Shown here one piece after another: positions 14,673 to 22,736 of a DNA stretch of 44,562 bases (positions are counted from its first letter, which is position 1; every line of letters begins with the position of its first letter). Below the pieces are notes generated by a model that made no database searches, was not told the DNA's origin, and saw nothing but the letters and a program-made list of their open reading frames with translations. This stretch comes from an uncultured Sutterella sp. Lineage in GTDB: Bacteria; Pseudomonadota; Gammaproteobacteria; Burkholderiales; Burkholderiaceae_F. A program made the translations under genes and the position numbers. The stretch is taken from NCBI GenBank assembly GCA_905212345.1, contig CAJMEC010000012.1, positions 1 to 44,562 on the forward strand. Reading direction: 5' to 3'.

Positions 14673-15766
14673 TGCGCTGGGTAGAGCGCGCCTAAAATGC
14701 GCTCGCCTCGAGCACGCGTTACGGCCGGGAGATTCCCGGCTTTTTTATTGGCAAAACGATAGGCAAGCCAGGCAAAAGCCATGGATTCAACATACATGGG
14801 ATCAACGCCTAAAACAGAGGTGCTGAAGACGGCATAAGGTCCTTTTTGCAACTCCTGCATCAGCAAAGGATTCAGCGCTCCGCCTCCGCAGATAAAAAGT
14901 TCTTTCGTATCTGGCTGCGTTTGAGCGATGGCAGAGAGAATGCCTTGAGCAGTTAGGGCAACCAGGGTGCGTTGAACATCTTCAGGATTAAGTGATGAAA
15001 GCAGTGGGAAGCGTTCCAGAAGCCAATTTTCGTTGAAATATTCTCGACCGGTGCTCTTGGGCGGTTTTCGTTTGAAGTAAGGATCTGTCAAACACGCTTC
15101 AAGTAACGCGCCAACAATCTTGCCCTTAGAAGCCCAACGTCCGTCTTCATCGAAAAGTAGTCCGCAATGCTTTTGTACCCATACATCCATCAATGTGTTA
15201 CCCGGGCCGCAGTCAAAGCCTAAGACTGTCTTTCTTTTTAATAAAGTCACATTGGCAATACCGCCGATATTGACAATAGCTCGAGGCGAGTCACCGGAGA
15301 AAATACAGGCGTGAAAGGCGGGGACAAGTGGAGCGCCCTCGCCTCCTGCGGCCATATCCCGACTTCTGAAGTCAGCAATGACATCAATGTTGGTGAGTTC
15401 TGCTAACAAGGCTGGATTATTCAGTTGCACCGTGAAGCCTAGTTGCGGGCAATGGCGGATGGTTTGTCCATGAACCCCTATGGCGGCAATATCCTGAGAG
15501 GTGAGATTGAGTTTAGCCAATAAACGCTTAACAACCTGTGCGTAAAAGTGAGCTAATTGAATAGCCGTTTGGCCACACCGATTAATTTCATCTGGCCCGG
15601 ACGTTATAAGCGATAAAAGGGCTTTTCGCAGTGAGAGGTTGTAAGACAAATGTTCGTGTCCGAGAAATTGAACGCGGTCAGCCTTGAATTGACAAGCCAC
15701 CGCATCGGCGCCGTCAAGGCTCGTTCCAGACATCAAACCAATGAAAATGTCCGATCGCCTGCTCAT
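14669..15766 (-). CDS. anmK: Anhydro-N-acetylmuramic acid kinase
   Basis: A 365-residue ASKHA-fold kinase that hydrolyses the 1,6-anhydro ring of anhydroMurNAc and phosphorylates it to MurNAc-6-phosphate, recycling cell-wall sugar. Seen: GLMSGTSLDGAD at residues 10-21, GVHGQTIRH, ADFRSRDMAAGGEGAPLVPAFH, IVNIGGIANVT, GFDCGPGNTLMD and a C-terminal FICGGGALNP, all diagnostic. I choose ATG 15766, one base after the stop of the M23 peptidase gene; a longer frame reaches back into that gene but lacks homology. The tight junction implies co-transcription with the cell-wall peptidase, a functional pairing. The 3' end overlaps erpA by four bases. Confidence 0.96.
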   Translation of the reverse strand: MSRRSDIFIGLMSGTSLDGADAVACQFKADRVQFLGHEHLSYNLSLRKALLSLITSGPDEINRCGQTAIQLAHFYAQVVKRLLAKLNLTSQDIAAIGVHGQTIRHCPQLGFTVQLNNPALLAELTNIDVIADFRSRDMAAGGEGAPLVPAFHACIFSGDSPRAIVNIGGIANVTLLKRKTVLGFDCGPGNTLMDVWVQKHCGLLFDEDGRWASKGKIVGALLEACLTDPYFKRKPPKSTGREYFNENWLLERFPLLSSLNPEDVQRTLVALTAQGILSAIAQTQPDTKELFICGGGALNPLLMQELQKGPYAVFSTSVLGVDPMYVESMAFAWLAYRFANKKAGNLPAVTRARGERILGALYPAH

Positions 15767-15767
15767 C

Positions 15768-17234
15768 TTATGACCTGGGTTGTTCCGGGGTGCTTTCTTC
15801 TTTAGCAACCGCTTCCCTCGGTGTCAGCGGTTTAACGGATTGAATACGGTTAAGCATAGCCAGTCGAGCCGTCAGAGGACGGGCGGAGGCTAGAAGTTTA
15901 TGTTTTTCTTCGTTCGTCAGATGTTCCTTATCCGGAATACTTGTTTTCAACGGATTGACTTGACGGTTATTAACACGCAATTCATAGTGAAGGTGAGGAC
16001 CGGTCGCTAAACCTGTGGCTCCGACATAGCCGATAACCTGTCCGCGTTTAACGGGAACGCCGACCTTCATGCCATCGGCAATTCGGGACATATGGCCATA
16101 CAGCGTTGTGCGTGAATCATCATGTTTGATCATGAGGTAGTTGCCGAAACCGCGCTTATCAAAGGAGCGTCTGGAAATAACGCCGTCGGCAGCGGCAAAA
16201 ATCTTATTACCTCGGGGAGCGCCGAAGTCAGTCCCTTGGTGCGGACGAAGCACGCCCGTCACGGGGTGACGTCTCATTGGCATAAAGCTTGAAGTCACCC
16301 GTGCGCCTTCAACGGGAACGCGGATAAAGGTTGTACGGTTGGAGGTCCCGTCTAGGCTATAGAACCCACCGTTTCTTGTACCATCATCGGCCCAGAAACT
16401 TTCGTATGTTTTGCCTTGATGGGTCACAGAAACAGCCAAAATTTTCCCGTTTCTGACAAAGTCTCCTTCAAGGAACTGCCGCTCATAGATAACGCGGAAG
16501 TCATCGCCTTTTGAAATATCCAGGCCGTTGTTGATTGCACGCTCAAACGCCAGGGGCATTTTTTCTGCAATTTCACTAGGGACACCGACAGCTTTGGCAG
16601 ATTCAATAAGTGACTTATCAACGAGTCCGGCACTCATCGCTTGTTGCGTTTCATAAACGAAGGGAGCTGAGTTGATAACAAAACGCTCGCCTCTGCGAGA
16701 GATTGTGACGACGGAATTCTTTTGATTGGCAGAACGGCTTTCTAAGAAAATCTTCAGAGTCTGAGCTTTCTTGTCGGCTGTCACCTTTGCCTGTACATAA
16801 ACACCCTCACGCGGTGTCGAAAGCGGCTGAGCTAATGTCTGGCCGCGAATGAAGCGCTGCAGTGCCGCATCTTCAATATTTAATCTAGAGAAAATAGCTC
16901 CGAGCGTATCGTTGACTCGGATCATTGTCGTATGTGTTGTTACAGCACTATGCGTGGTTACAACGGTGATTTGGTCCGCAATTGAGGGAATGGGAAGCGG
17001 AGCGACAATTTCCGTTTGCAGGCTTCTGGCCATTTGCTCATCGTCGGACGGATAGGCCGAATAGGTAGCGATAGCGACAGAAGCGGGCAAAATACCGAAA
17101 GTGATACCTAAAACCAAGCGTCTGTATGGGCTTTTAGCAACCCGATCCCACGAGCGAGCGCAGCCGTGGGCAACAAGGCATAAGCCTTGGCCAACGGTAC
17201 GTAAATTCTTAGCAAGGATACTGGGCGCAGACAT
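15768..17234 (-). CDS. M23 family murein metallopeptidase (MepM-like)
   Basis: A 488-residue membrane-anchored peptidoglycan endopeptidase. Seen: an N-terminal cytoplasmic stretch, one transmembrane segment at about 41-62 (LVLGITFGILPASVAIATYSAY), a long periplasmic region with an OapA/LysM-like part at about 100-165, then the LytM (M23) domain with HQGTDFGAPRGNKIFAAADG and the zinc ligands in HxxxxD and HLHYELRV (about 425-432). GNYLMIKHDDSRTTLYGHMS is typical of active members. MepM-type enzymes cut D-Ala-mDAP crosslinks during wall growth. It is divergent from tyrS and runs directly into anmK, so wall cleavage and wall-sugar recycling share a transcript. Confidence 0.94.
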   Translation of the reverse strand: MSAPSILAKNLRTVGQGLCLVAHGCARSWDRVAKSPYRRLVLGITFGILPASVAIATYSAYPSDDEQMARSLQTEIVAPLPIPSIADQITVVTTHSAVTTHTTMIRVNDTLGAIFSRLNIEDAALQRFIRGQTLAQPLSTPREGVYVQAKVTADKKAQTLKIFLESRSANQKNSVVTISRRGERFVINSAPFVYETQQAMSAGLVDKSLIESAKAVGVPSEIAEKMPLAFERAINNGLDISKGDDFRVIYERQFLEGDFVRNGKILAVSVTHQGKTYESFWADDGTRNGGFYSLDGTSNRTTFIRVPVEGARVTSSFMPMRRHPVTGVLRPHQGTDFGAPRGNKIFAAADGVISRRSFDKRGFGNYLMIKHDDSRTTLYGHMSRIADGMKVGVPVKRGQVIGYVGATGLATGPHLHYELRVNNRQVNPLKTSIPDKEHLTNEEKHKLLASARPLTARLAMLNRIQSVKPLTPREAVAKEESTPEQPRS

Positions 17235-17357
17235 TAGAGGATTGATTGGTTACAATAAGCCGATACGCAATCGGAAAACGGCACTAATTTTACCCGAATT
17301 ACTCCATGAGACCGATTGAATATTCTGTTTTTTATGTAATTTTTTTGTAAAAAATCT

Positions 17358-18596
17358 ATGAGCGAAACTGAACAAAAATATCCTGTGACCGAGCAGGTCA
17401 AGGAAGCCATGGCAACCATTAAGCGCGGCGTTGACACGCTTTTGATTGAATCGGATCTTGAGCAAAAGCTGGCTCGCTCGCAGGCGACGGGAACGCCTTT
17501 GCGTTGCAAGCTCGGTTTGGACCCCACAGCTCCGGATATTCATATCGGTCACACGGTTGTGTTGAATAAATTGCGTCAATTGCAAGATTTGGGCCACACC
17601 GTTATTTTCTTGATCGGAGACTTTACGGCCGCTATCGGTGACCCTTCAGGCCGCAACGTGACCCGTCCGCCCCTTTCCCGCGAACAAATTGAAGTCAACG
17701 CTAAGACCTATTTGGATCAGGCAAGTCTTATTTTGGATCGCGAAAAGACGGAAATCCGTTACAACTCCGAATGGAGCGACAAGATGACGGCTACCGATAT
17801 GATCAAGCTGGCCTCTCGCTATACGTTGGCCCGCTTGCTTGAGCGCGATGATTTTGCCAAGCGCTATGCCGAGCAGGCTCCGATTGCCATGCATGAACTT
17901 TTGTATCCGCTCATGCAAGGTTACGACAGCGTGGCTTTGAAAGCTGATATGGAATTAGGTGGTTCGGATCAACGCTTCAATCTTCTTGTCGGTCGCGAAT
18001 TACAACGCCAATATGATCAAGAGCCCCAGTGCATTTTGACCATGCCCTTGCTTGTCGGTCTGGATGGCGTCAACAAGATGAGTAAGTCCAAGCACAACTA
18101 CATCGGTATCACCGATACGCCGAATGATATGTTTGGCAAGGTGATGAGTATTTCGGACGACTTGATGTGGAATTGGTATGACCTTTTGAGCTTAAAGAGC
18201 AACAGCGAAATTGAAACGCTGAAAAATGAGTGTGCCAATGGTCGCAACCCTCGCGAAGCCAAGGTCCTTTTAGCTAAAGAAATTGTTGAGCGTTTCCACA
18301 CGAGCGCTGACGCAGATGCTGCAGAGGTGGAATTTAATAACCGATTCCGCGCTGGCGAAATGCCATCGGAAATCCCGGAAGTCAATGTAGCCGCTGTGGA
18401 TGGCGAGATCGGCATCGGTAAGCTCATTAAGGAAGCCGGCATGGTGCCCAGCGTCGGCGAAGCAAACCGTAACGTTGACCAAGGTGGTGTTCGCGTCAAT
18501 GGAGACCGCGTAACCGACCGCGGATTAAAGCTTAAGGTTGGCACATATACCATTCAAGTTGGTAAGCGTAAATGGGCTAAGGTGACGGTTCACTAA
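17358..18596 (+). CDS. tyrS: Tyrosyl-tRNA synthetase
   Basis: A 412-residue class Ic aminoacyl-tRNA synthetase that charges tRNA-Tyr. Seen: the class I HIGH motif at 62-65 in GLDPTAPDIHIGHT, the tyrosine-binding region YPLMQGYDSVALKADMELGGSDQRFN, and KMSKS at 240-244. The C-terminal S4-like RNA-binding domain begins at about 345 (IGKLIKEAGMVPSVGEANRNVDQGGVRVNG). The start ATG 17358 has only a weak upstream ribosome binding site; the next ATG is internal to conserved sequence's lead-in (AMATIKRG), so the first is kept. It is divergent from the M23 peptidase gene, with a 123-base shared promoter region, and ends at a clear terminator. Confidence 0.97.
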   Translation: MSETEQKYPVTEQVKEAMATIKRGVDTLLIESDLEQKLARSQATGTPLRCKLGLDPTAPDIHIGHTVVLNKLRQLQDLGHTVIFLIGDFTAAIGDPSGRNVTRPPLSREQIEVNAKTYLDQASLILDREKTEIRYNSEWSDKMTATDMIKLASRYTLARLLERDDFAKRYAEQAPIAMHELLYPLMQGYDSVALKADMELGGSDQRFNLLVGRELQRQYDQEPQCILTMPLLVGLDGVNKMSKSKHNYIGITDTPNDMFGKVMSISDDLMWNWYDLLSLKSNSEIETLKNECANGRNPREAKVLLAKEIVERFHTSADADAAEVEFNNRFRAGEMPSEIPEVNVAAVDGEIGIGKLIKEAGMVPSVGEANRNVDQGGVRVNGDRVTDRGLKLKVGTYTIQVGKRKWAKVTVH

Positions 18597-18616
18597 GACC
18601 ATTTTGGGAGAAACAA

Positions 18617-18651
18617 AAGCCGCGACGAACGAAGTTTTGCCGCGGCTTTTT
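18617..18651 (+). terminator. Intrinsic terminator after tyrS
   Basis: AAGCCGCG (18617-18624) and CGCGGCTT (18641-18648) form an 8-bp stem with a 16-base loop, followed by T residues. It lies between tyrS and dtd, so dtd probably depends on read-through or its own promoter. Confidence 0.8.
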
Positions 18652-18667
18652 ATCAAAGGGAAGGACA

Positions 18668-19105
18668 ATGATCGGATTACTGCAAAGAGTTAAAAACGCC
18701 TCCGTGACAGTCAATGAGCAAGTAATTGGCGCCGTGAAACAAGGTCTTTTGGTTTTAGTTTGTGCAGAAAAAGGCGATAGCGCAGAGCAATGTGAAAAGC
18801 TTGCCAAAAAAGTGTTGGCTTATCGGATTTTTGAAGACGAAAACGGCAAAATGAATAAAAGTGTGTCCGATATCGGTGGAGAAATATTAATCGTTTCCCA
18901 ATTCACCCTTGCTGCGGACACAGCTAAAGGACTTCGGCCGAGTTTTACGCCTGCTGCAGACCCTGAAACGGGAAAGCGTCTTTATGAACACTTTATTGAA
19001 AAAATTAAAGAAAGCGGTCTAAAAACAGAAACAGGGCAGTTTGGCGCAAATATGCAGGTCGCCTTAATCAATGACGGTCCTGTGACGATTTGGCTAAAGT
19101 GTTAA
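18668..19105 (+). CDS. dtd: D-aminoacyl-tRNA deacylase
   Basis: A 145-residue proofreading enzyme that removes D-amino acids, classically D-tyrosine, from tRNA. Seen: the start IGLLQRVKNASVTVN, the catalytic SQFTLAADTAKGLRPSF (S-Q-F-T motif) in the middle, and the cross-subunit NDGPVTIWL at the C-terminus. Length is exactly that of the family. GGGAAGG precedes the ATG. Its place just downstream of tyrS makes functional sense, since tyrosyl-tRNA is its main substrate; a terminator separates them. Confidence 0.97.
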   Translation: MIGLLQRVKNASVTVNEQVIGAVKQGLLVLVCAEKGDSAEQCEKLAKKVLAYRIFEDENGKMNKSVSDIGGEILIVSQFTLAADTAKGLRPSFTPAADPETGKRLYEHFIEKIKESGLKTETGQFGANMQVALINDGPVTIWLKC

Positions 19106-19166
19106 AAGATTGACAAAAGCGTCTGGATCAACGAATAATCAATTTAGTAATTTGGGAGGATTGTCT

Positions 19167-19766
19167 ATGAAAATAACCAGTCAAGACTTTGAGCACGGGC
19201 AGTGGATTCCGAGCGAGTGTGCCTACGGGCAATTAGTTGACGGCAAATTCGCGTTGGCTGAAAATTTAAATCCTCAACTTTCATGGAGCGGTTTGCCGCA
19301 AGGAACACAATCCATTGTTTTAGCTTGTATTGATCCGGATGTCCCGACAGATCGAAAGGCTTTAAATGAAGATGGTGAAATTCCTGCTGATCAGCCAAGG
19401 CGCGACTTTGTTCACTGGTTGGTGTGGGACATGGATCCCACCGTTTGCGAAGTGAAAAAGGGCGAAGCTAGTGTCGGTGATGAAAAAAGCGGTAAGCGTT
19501 TTGCCAAACCGAAGGGAATTGAGGCAATCAATGATTATTCAACGGAGACAGAAATTCATCGCGGCTACGACGGCCCCTGTCCTCCGGGATTCGACGCTCG
19601 CATGCACGGCTACGAATTTCGGGTGTATGCGCTTGATGTGAAAACATTGGACTTACCAGATACGGCTCGTTGGCAGGAGGTTTGCCAACGCATGGCTTCG
19701 CATGTCCTGGCCAGCGCAACGATCCAAGGGATTTATAGTTTGAATCTAAGGTTGCAACCGCTTTAA
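19167..19766 (+). CDS. YbhB/YbcL family Raf-kinase-inhibitor-like (PEBP) protein
   Basis: A 199-residue PEBP-fold protein. The bacterial YbhB/YbcL family binds small anionic or phospholipid-like ligands; the in vivo role is mostly unknown. Seen: LNPQLSWSGLPQGTQSIVLACIDPDVP at about 33-59 (the PEBP ligand-pocket motif DPD), DFVHWLVWDMDP, and HRGYDGPCPPGFDARMHGYEFRVYALD, the conserved G-x-PPxGxxHxY-type loop with an alanine and arginine variation. I choose ATG 19167 because GGGAGG lies upstream and the family start follows; the frame opens earlier but without homology. No signal peptide, hence cytoplasmic. It is about 60 bases after dtd and ends in a strong terminator. Confidence 0.9.
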   Translation: MKITSQDFEHGQWIPSECAYGQLVDGKFALAENLNPQLSWSGLPQGTQSIVLACIDPDVPTDRKALNEDGEIPADQPRRDFVHWLVWDMDPTVCEVKKGEASVGDEKSGKRFAKPKGIEAINDYSTETEIHRGYDGPCPPGFDARMHGYEFRVYALDVKTLDLPDTARWQEVCQRMASHVLASATIQGIYSLNLRLQPL

Positions 19767-19790
19767 GCGATTCTTAGTGGATAGACTAAT

Positions 19791-19822
19791 GGGGGAGTAA
19801 GTAGCTCCCCCAAATTATTTTT
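19791..19822 (+). terminator. Intrinsic terminator after the YbhB-like gene
   Basis: GGGGGAG (19791-19797) and CTCCCCC (19805-19811) form a perfect 7-bp stem with a seven-base loop, followed by AAATTATTTTT. Confidence 0.88.
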
Positions 19823-20583
19823 AAGTTGGTTGATAAAACGAAACTGTATTTTTTGTACACAAAAATGTTAAGAACGTCAAAATTTCGTGCAAAAAATGCA
19901 AAAGTGGGAATGAATTCATATATTGCAAAGTCATCAAGAATTGGGAAAAACAACGTAATCGCAAACTACCTGTCGTTTGTGGGTAAGATAGGTTAAAAAA
20001 TACGGTTAATGAAGAAATTTGTAGCACAGTGCTTACGACAGTACTGTGTATGTCTATTTTGAAAATAACGAAAAATTAGAACTTTTAATGGCAATTTAAA
20101 TATTGAACACTTTATTCGGAGTGTAAAGTTTTATGCAGGCAAAAAATACGTCGACTAATTTTAGTGAAATTCAGGAGTCCCCTAAAGTACGGAACAGTTT
20201 GAGATACTCTAATGAGGCGACGATCCAATACCAACTTGTTTGTGCAGATAGCTTACTAGTGATTGCAATTCATTCTGGATCCTCTTTTCTGTCAGGAAAA
20301 GTTGATTTACTCAATTGTTATCCTCTTTTCTTTTTTTGAATTTCTGTTGATGCTTGATAAAGAAAATTGGTTATTGATTTATAACGTGGAGATTTTGAGT
20401 CAGCAAATTTATTCAAAAGCGATCTTAGAAACAGTGGAAAAACTGCTGTTTTGATGATGAAAAAACCAAAAGTACCTAAAGTAAAAACCTTTGTCTATGT
20501 TGAAAACAGGAAGTTGGTTTAGCTTTTATTACTTAATGTGTTGTAAAAATGAAACACAATGTCAGACAAAAAGTCTTTTAAAC
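19823..20583. other. Long AT-rich intergenic region upstream of the porin
   Basis: About 760 bases without a recognisable gene. Short open stretches at 20133-20339 and 20263-20454 lack family resemblance and overlap in different frames, so I do not call them genes; a decayed gene is possible. Structure seen: CACAGT (20025-20030) opposite ACTGTG (20043-20048), containing the perfect palindrome ACAGTACTGT (20038-20047), and ACACT/AGTGT arms near 20107-20125. Such a large regulatory-looking gap before a porin is common for osmolarity- or stress-controlled porins, but no regulator site can be named. Confidence 0.5.
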
Positions 20584-20611
20584 TTGACTAGGGGGGGGTA
20601 TGTGGTAGGAA
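20584..20611 (+). promoter_or_regulatory. Putative porin promoter with an eight-G spacer tract
   Basis: TTGACT (20584-20589) is followed 16 bases later by TAGGAA (20606-20611), preceded by an extended -10 TG at 20603-20604. The spacer contains eight consecutive G (20591-20598). The predicted start point is about 75 bases upstream of the porin ATG. The geometry resembles the G-tract promoters of phase-variable porins in Neisseria. Promoter identity is inferred; the G tract is seen directly. Confidence 0.55.
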
Positions 20612-20692
20612 AATTCAAGGCAGCAAAGCGAATGTCTTATTTGCTTTCAAATTTCTATAAAGACATCTTTCTTTGAAGAAGGAAAATTTATC

Positions 20693-21892
20693 ATGAAAAA
20701 GACTTTAGCTGCTGTTGCTGTCTTGGGTGCTTTTGCTGGTTCTGCTTTGGCTGCTGACGTAACCCTCTACGGTAAGATTGACGCTGGTTTGAATTACACG
20801 CACGTTTCTGAAGACGGCGCTGCCAGCACGGATGACTTCGCTATGAAGTCTGGTCAGAATTCCGGTTCTCGTTTTGGCTTGAAGGGCTCTGAACAAATTT
20901 CTGAAGGTTTGACAGTTGGTTTCCAAGTGGAAAACGGTTTCTCTGTCGATGATGGCAAGATGACCCAGGGTGGTCGTCTCTTCGGTCGTCAAGCTACGGT
21001 TTACGCCAAGACCGACTTCGGTGAAGTCGCCTTTGGTCGTATGGGTGGCTTGGATTCCGGTTTGGGTTCTTATGACCTCGTTGCCGATGCAGGCGTGTTT
21101 GGTACGGGTTGGGGTGACTACACCGGTACGATGAGCAATTTCTTCTTGGGCAAGTCTGACCGTTATGACAACATGATCACCTATAAGTCTCCGGAATTTG
21201 CCGGCTTGACTTTGGTGGCTCAGGCTTCTTTGGGTAAAGACACCTCTTCCAATAGTGAAGAAGGCGGCCACTTGGCGGATCGTTACTATGCCTTAGGTTT
21301 GGGTGCTGACTATGGTGCCTTGACGGGCGCTTTGACAGTCAGTATGCAAGACTACGCTGGTTTGAAGGGTCGTATGGCTGACAATTTAGGCAACGCTGCT
21401 ATCAAAGACGTTGCCAATGACGATGACGGCTATGCTGTGACGGCCTTTGGTGCTTATGACTTCGGTGTTACGAAGGTCAGCCTCGGTGCTCAATACTTCG
21501 ACAATGTTGCCCAAGTTCGCGGTTCTAAGACTGGTACCTGGGTTGAGGTTGGGGATGGTGAAGTTGATCGGAAATACGGTGATGTCGAAACCGGCTTGAC
21601 TGGTTTTGGTGTTATGTTGGGTGCAGTCACCCCGATCGCTGGTGGTTCCCTTTATACGCAAGTTGGCTATGCTGACTACGAACAATCCAAGGTGATCAAG
21701 GAAGTTAATGACAAGGCTGACTACAAGGTCTATGGTGTTGGCGTTGGTTACCAATATCCGTTGAGCAAGCGCACGTATGTTTACACGGCTGCTAGCTACA
21801 CGAAGTCCACAGAAAACGACGGTGTTCCTTCTTCCAAGGATGTCGACACCGACGTGACGGAAGTCATGATGGGCTTGGTTCACAACTTCTAA
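20693..21892 (+). CDS. Gram-negative general porin
   Basis: A 399-residue outer-membrane porin of the betaproteobacterial Porin_4/OmpC-like family. Seen: signal peptide of 20 residues ending SALA before ADVTLYGKIDAGLNYTHV, repeated alternating-hydrophobicity strands typical of a 16-strand barrel, GSRFGLKGSEQISEGLTVGFQVENGF, LFGRQATVYAKTDFGEVAFGR leading into the constriction loop, and a C-terminal phenylalanine (GLVHNF) recognised by the BAM complex. Codon use is strongly biased, so expression is high. AAGGA lies about nine bases before the ATG. The 5' leader can form alternative hairpins (AGCAAA/TTTGCT and ATGTCTT/AAGACAT), a setting suited to small-RNA control. The upstream promoter carries a G tract that could vary in length. 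A strong terminator follows. Acidic loop residues suggest some cation preference, but this is a guess. Confidence 0.95.
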   Translation: MKKTLAAVAVLGAFAGSALAADVTLYGKIDAGLNYTHVSEDGAASTDDFAMKSGQNSGSRFGLKGSEQISEGLTVGFQVENGFSVDDGKMTQGGRLFGRQATVYAKTDFGEVAFGRMGGLDSGLGSYDLVADAGVFGTGWGDYTGTMSNFFLGKSDRYDNMITYKSPEFAGLTLVAQASLGKDTSSNSEEGGHLADRYYALGLGADYGALTGALTVSMQDYAGLKGRMADNLGNAAIKDVANDDDGYAVTAFGAYDFGVTKVSLGAQYFDNVAQVRGSKTGTWVEVGDGEVDRKYGDVETGLTGFGVMLGAVTPIAGGSLYTQVGYADYEQSKVIKEVNDKADYKVYGVGVGYQYPLSKRTYVYTAASYTKSTENDGVPSSKDVDTDVTEVMMGLVHNF

Positions 21893-21963
21893 TCTAAGTT
21901 AACGCCGGTTTTCTACTACCTTCCGGCAAACTTGATTGAAGCTAGGGGTGATCTCAAAGACGT
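21887..21963 (+). repeat. Porin 3'-end element, copy 1
   Basis: The last porin codon, its stop and the next 71 bases align without a gap to 43021-43097 downstream of nrdB, 58 of 77 bases matching by eye. The match is best at the two ends (first 20 and last 30 bases). Confidence 0.75.
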
Positions 21964-21965
21964 TT

Positions 21966-21982
21966 GGGGTTGCCCCTTTTTT
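21966..21982 (+). terminator. Intrinsic terminator of the porin gene
   Basis: GGGG-ttg-CCCC followed by six T (21966-21982). A larger stem may form with AGGGG at about 21942. Beyond it, 21983-22226 is AT-rich with no gene seen. Confidence 0.8.
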
Positions 21983-22226
21983 GTATTTGTGAAGTTCTGA
22001 TTTTGAATACGTGATTTTGTGATCAGGTCGTTATTTTGTGGTTAAGCATGTCTTTAGATGTGATTTAGTGTTTTTGCACATATCCTCAAGCTTTAGTGAT
22101 CTGGAAGCATTTGTTTTATATTGATCTCGTTTGATATATCTTCGGCAAAAGCACAATTTATTCCTATTAATCGAAAAAAGTCCACATGTAGTGTACTAAC
22201 GAGTACAATCAAAACTAGACGCTCCA

Positions 22227-22242
22227 ACACCATATATTGTGG
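22227..22242. promoter_or_regulatory. NrdR box upstream of nrdR
   Basis: ACACCATATATTGTGG fits the NrdR consensus acaCwAtATaTwGtgt closely, 45 bases before the nrdR ATG. It suggests autoregulation of nrdR and of the riboflavin operon behind it. A much weaker second match starts at 22179 (CCACATGTAGTGT core), 48 bases away; that spacing is not the usual three or so helical turns. Confidence 0.65.
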
Positions 22243-22286
22243 TTAGGAAAAGTTAACTTTACAGGTCATGCAAAAGAGAGGGGAGT

Positions 22287-22730
22287 ATGCATTGTCCTTT
22301 TTGTAAACACGAGCAAACCCAAGTGATTGACTCTCGCACAAGTGAAGATGGCACGACAATTCGCAGACGTCGTCGTTGTTTGAAGTGTGAAAAGCGGTTT
22401 ACCACCTATGAAAGAGTAGAACTTTCGATGCCTTCCATTATTAAGCGTGGAGGTGGGCGTTGCGAGTATGACCAAAAGAAGCTTCGTGCTTCAATGATGC
22501 TCGCGTTACGTAAGCGTCCGGTATCTCGCGAACGAGTGGATGAAGCGATTAACCGTATTGAGCAAAAGATGCTTGCACTGGGAGAACGGGAAGTCCGAAG
22601 CGATCGCTTGGGCGAATTGGTGATGGAAGAGCTGCGCGGTCTTGATAAAGTCGCCTATGTTCGCTTTGCCAGTGTTTATCGCAATTTTGAAGACGTTCAA
22701 AAATTTGCTGATATGGCTCGAGAGGTCTAG
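22287..22730 (+). CDS. nrdR: Transcriptional repressor NrdR
   Basis: A 147-residue zinc-ribbon/ATP-cone repressor of ribonucleotide reductase genes that senses ATP versus dATP. Seen: the zinc-ribbon cysteines Cys3, Cys6, Cys31 and Cys34 around DSRTSEDGTTIRRRRRC, then the ATP-cone starting at about 49 (PSIIKRGGGRCEYDQKKLRASMMLALRKRPV) and the C-terminal VAYVRFASVYRNFED. AGGGGAG precedes the ATG. It heads a run of genes, with ribD starting seven bases after its stop. An NrdR box sits in its own upstream region; none is apparent before the nrdAB genes at 40.2 kb. Confidence 0.98.
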   Translation: MHCPFCKHEQTQVIDSRTSEDGTTIRRRRRCLKCEKRFTTYERVELSMPSIIKRGGGRCEYDQKKLRASMMLALRKRPVSRERVDEAINRIEQKMLALGEREVRSDRLGELVMEELRGLDKVAYVRFASVYRNFEDVQKFADMAREV

Positions 22731-22736
22731 TCAGAG

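Noticed and set aside
20133..20454. Two small overlapping frames in the gap before the porin
   Set aside because: Poor ribosome binding sites, no family resemblance, very AT-rich; kept only as a note in the intergenic entry.
21983..22286. FMN riboswitch upstream of the nrdR-ribD-ribE genes
   Set aside because: I looked for the conserved AGGGGCGGGG...CCGGCGGT pattern and did not find it.
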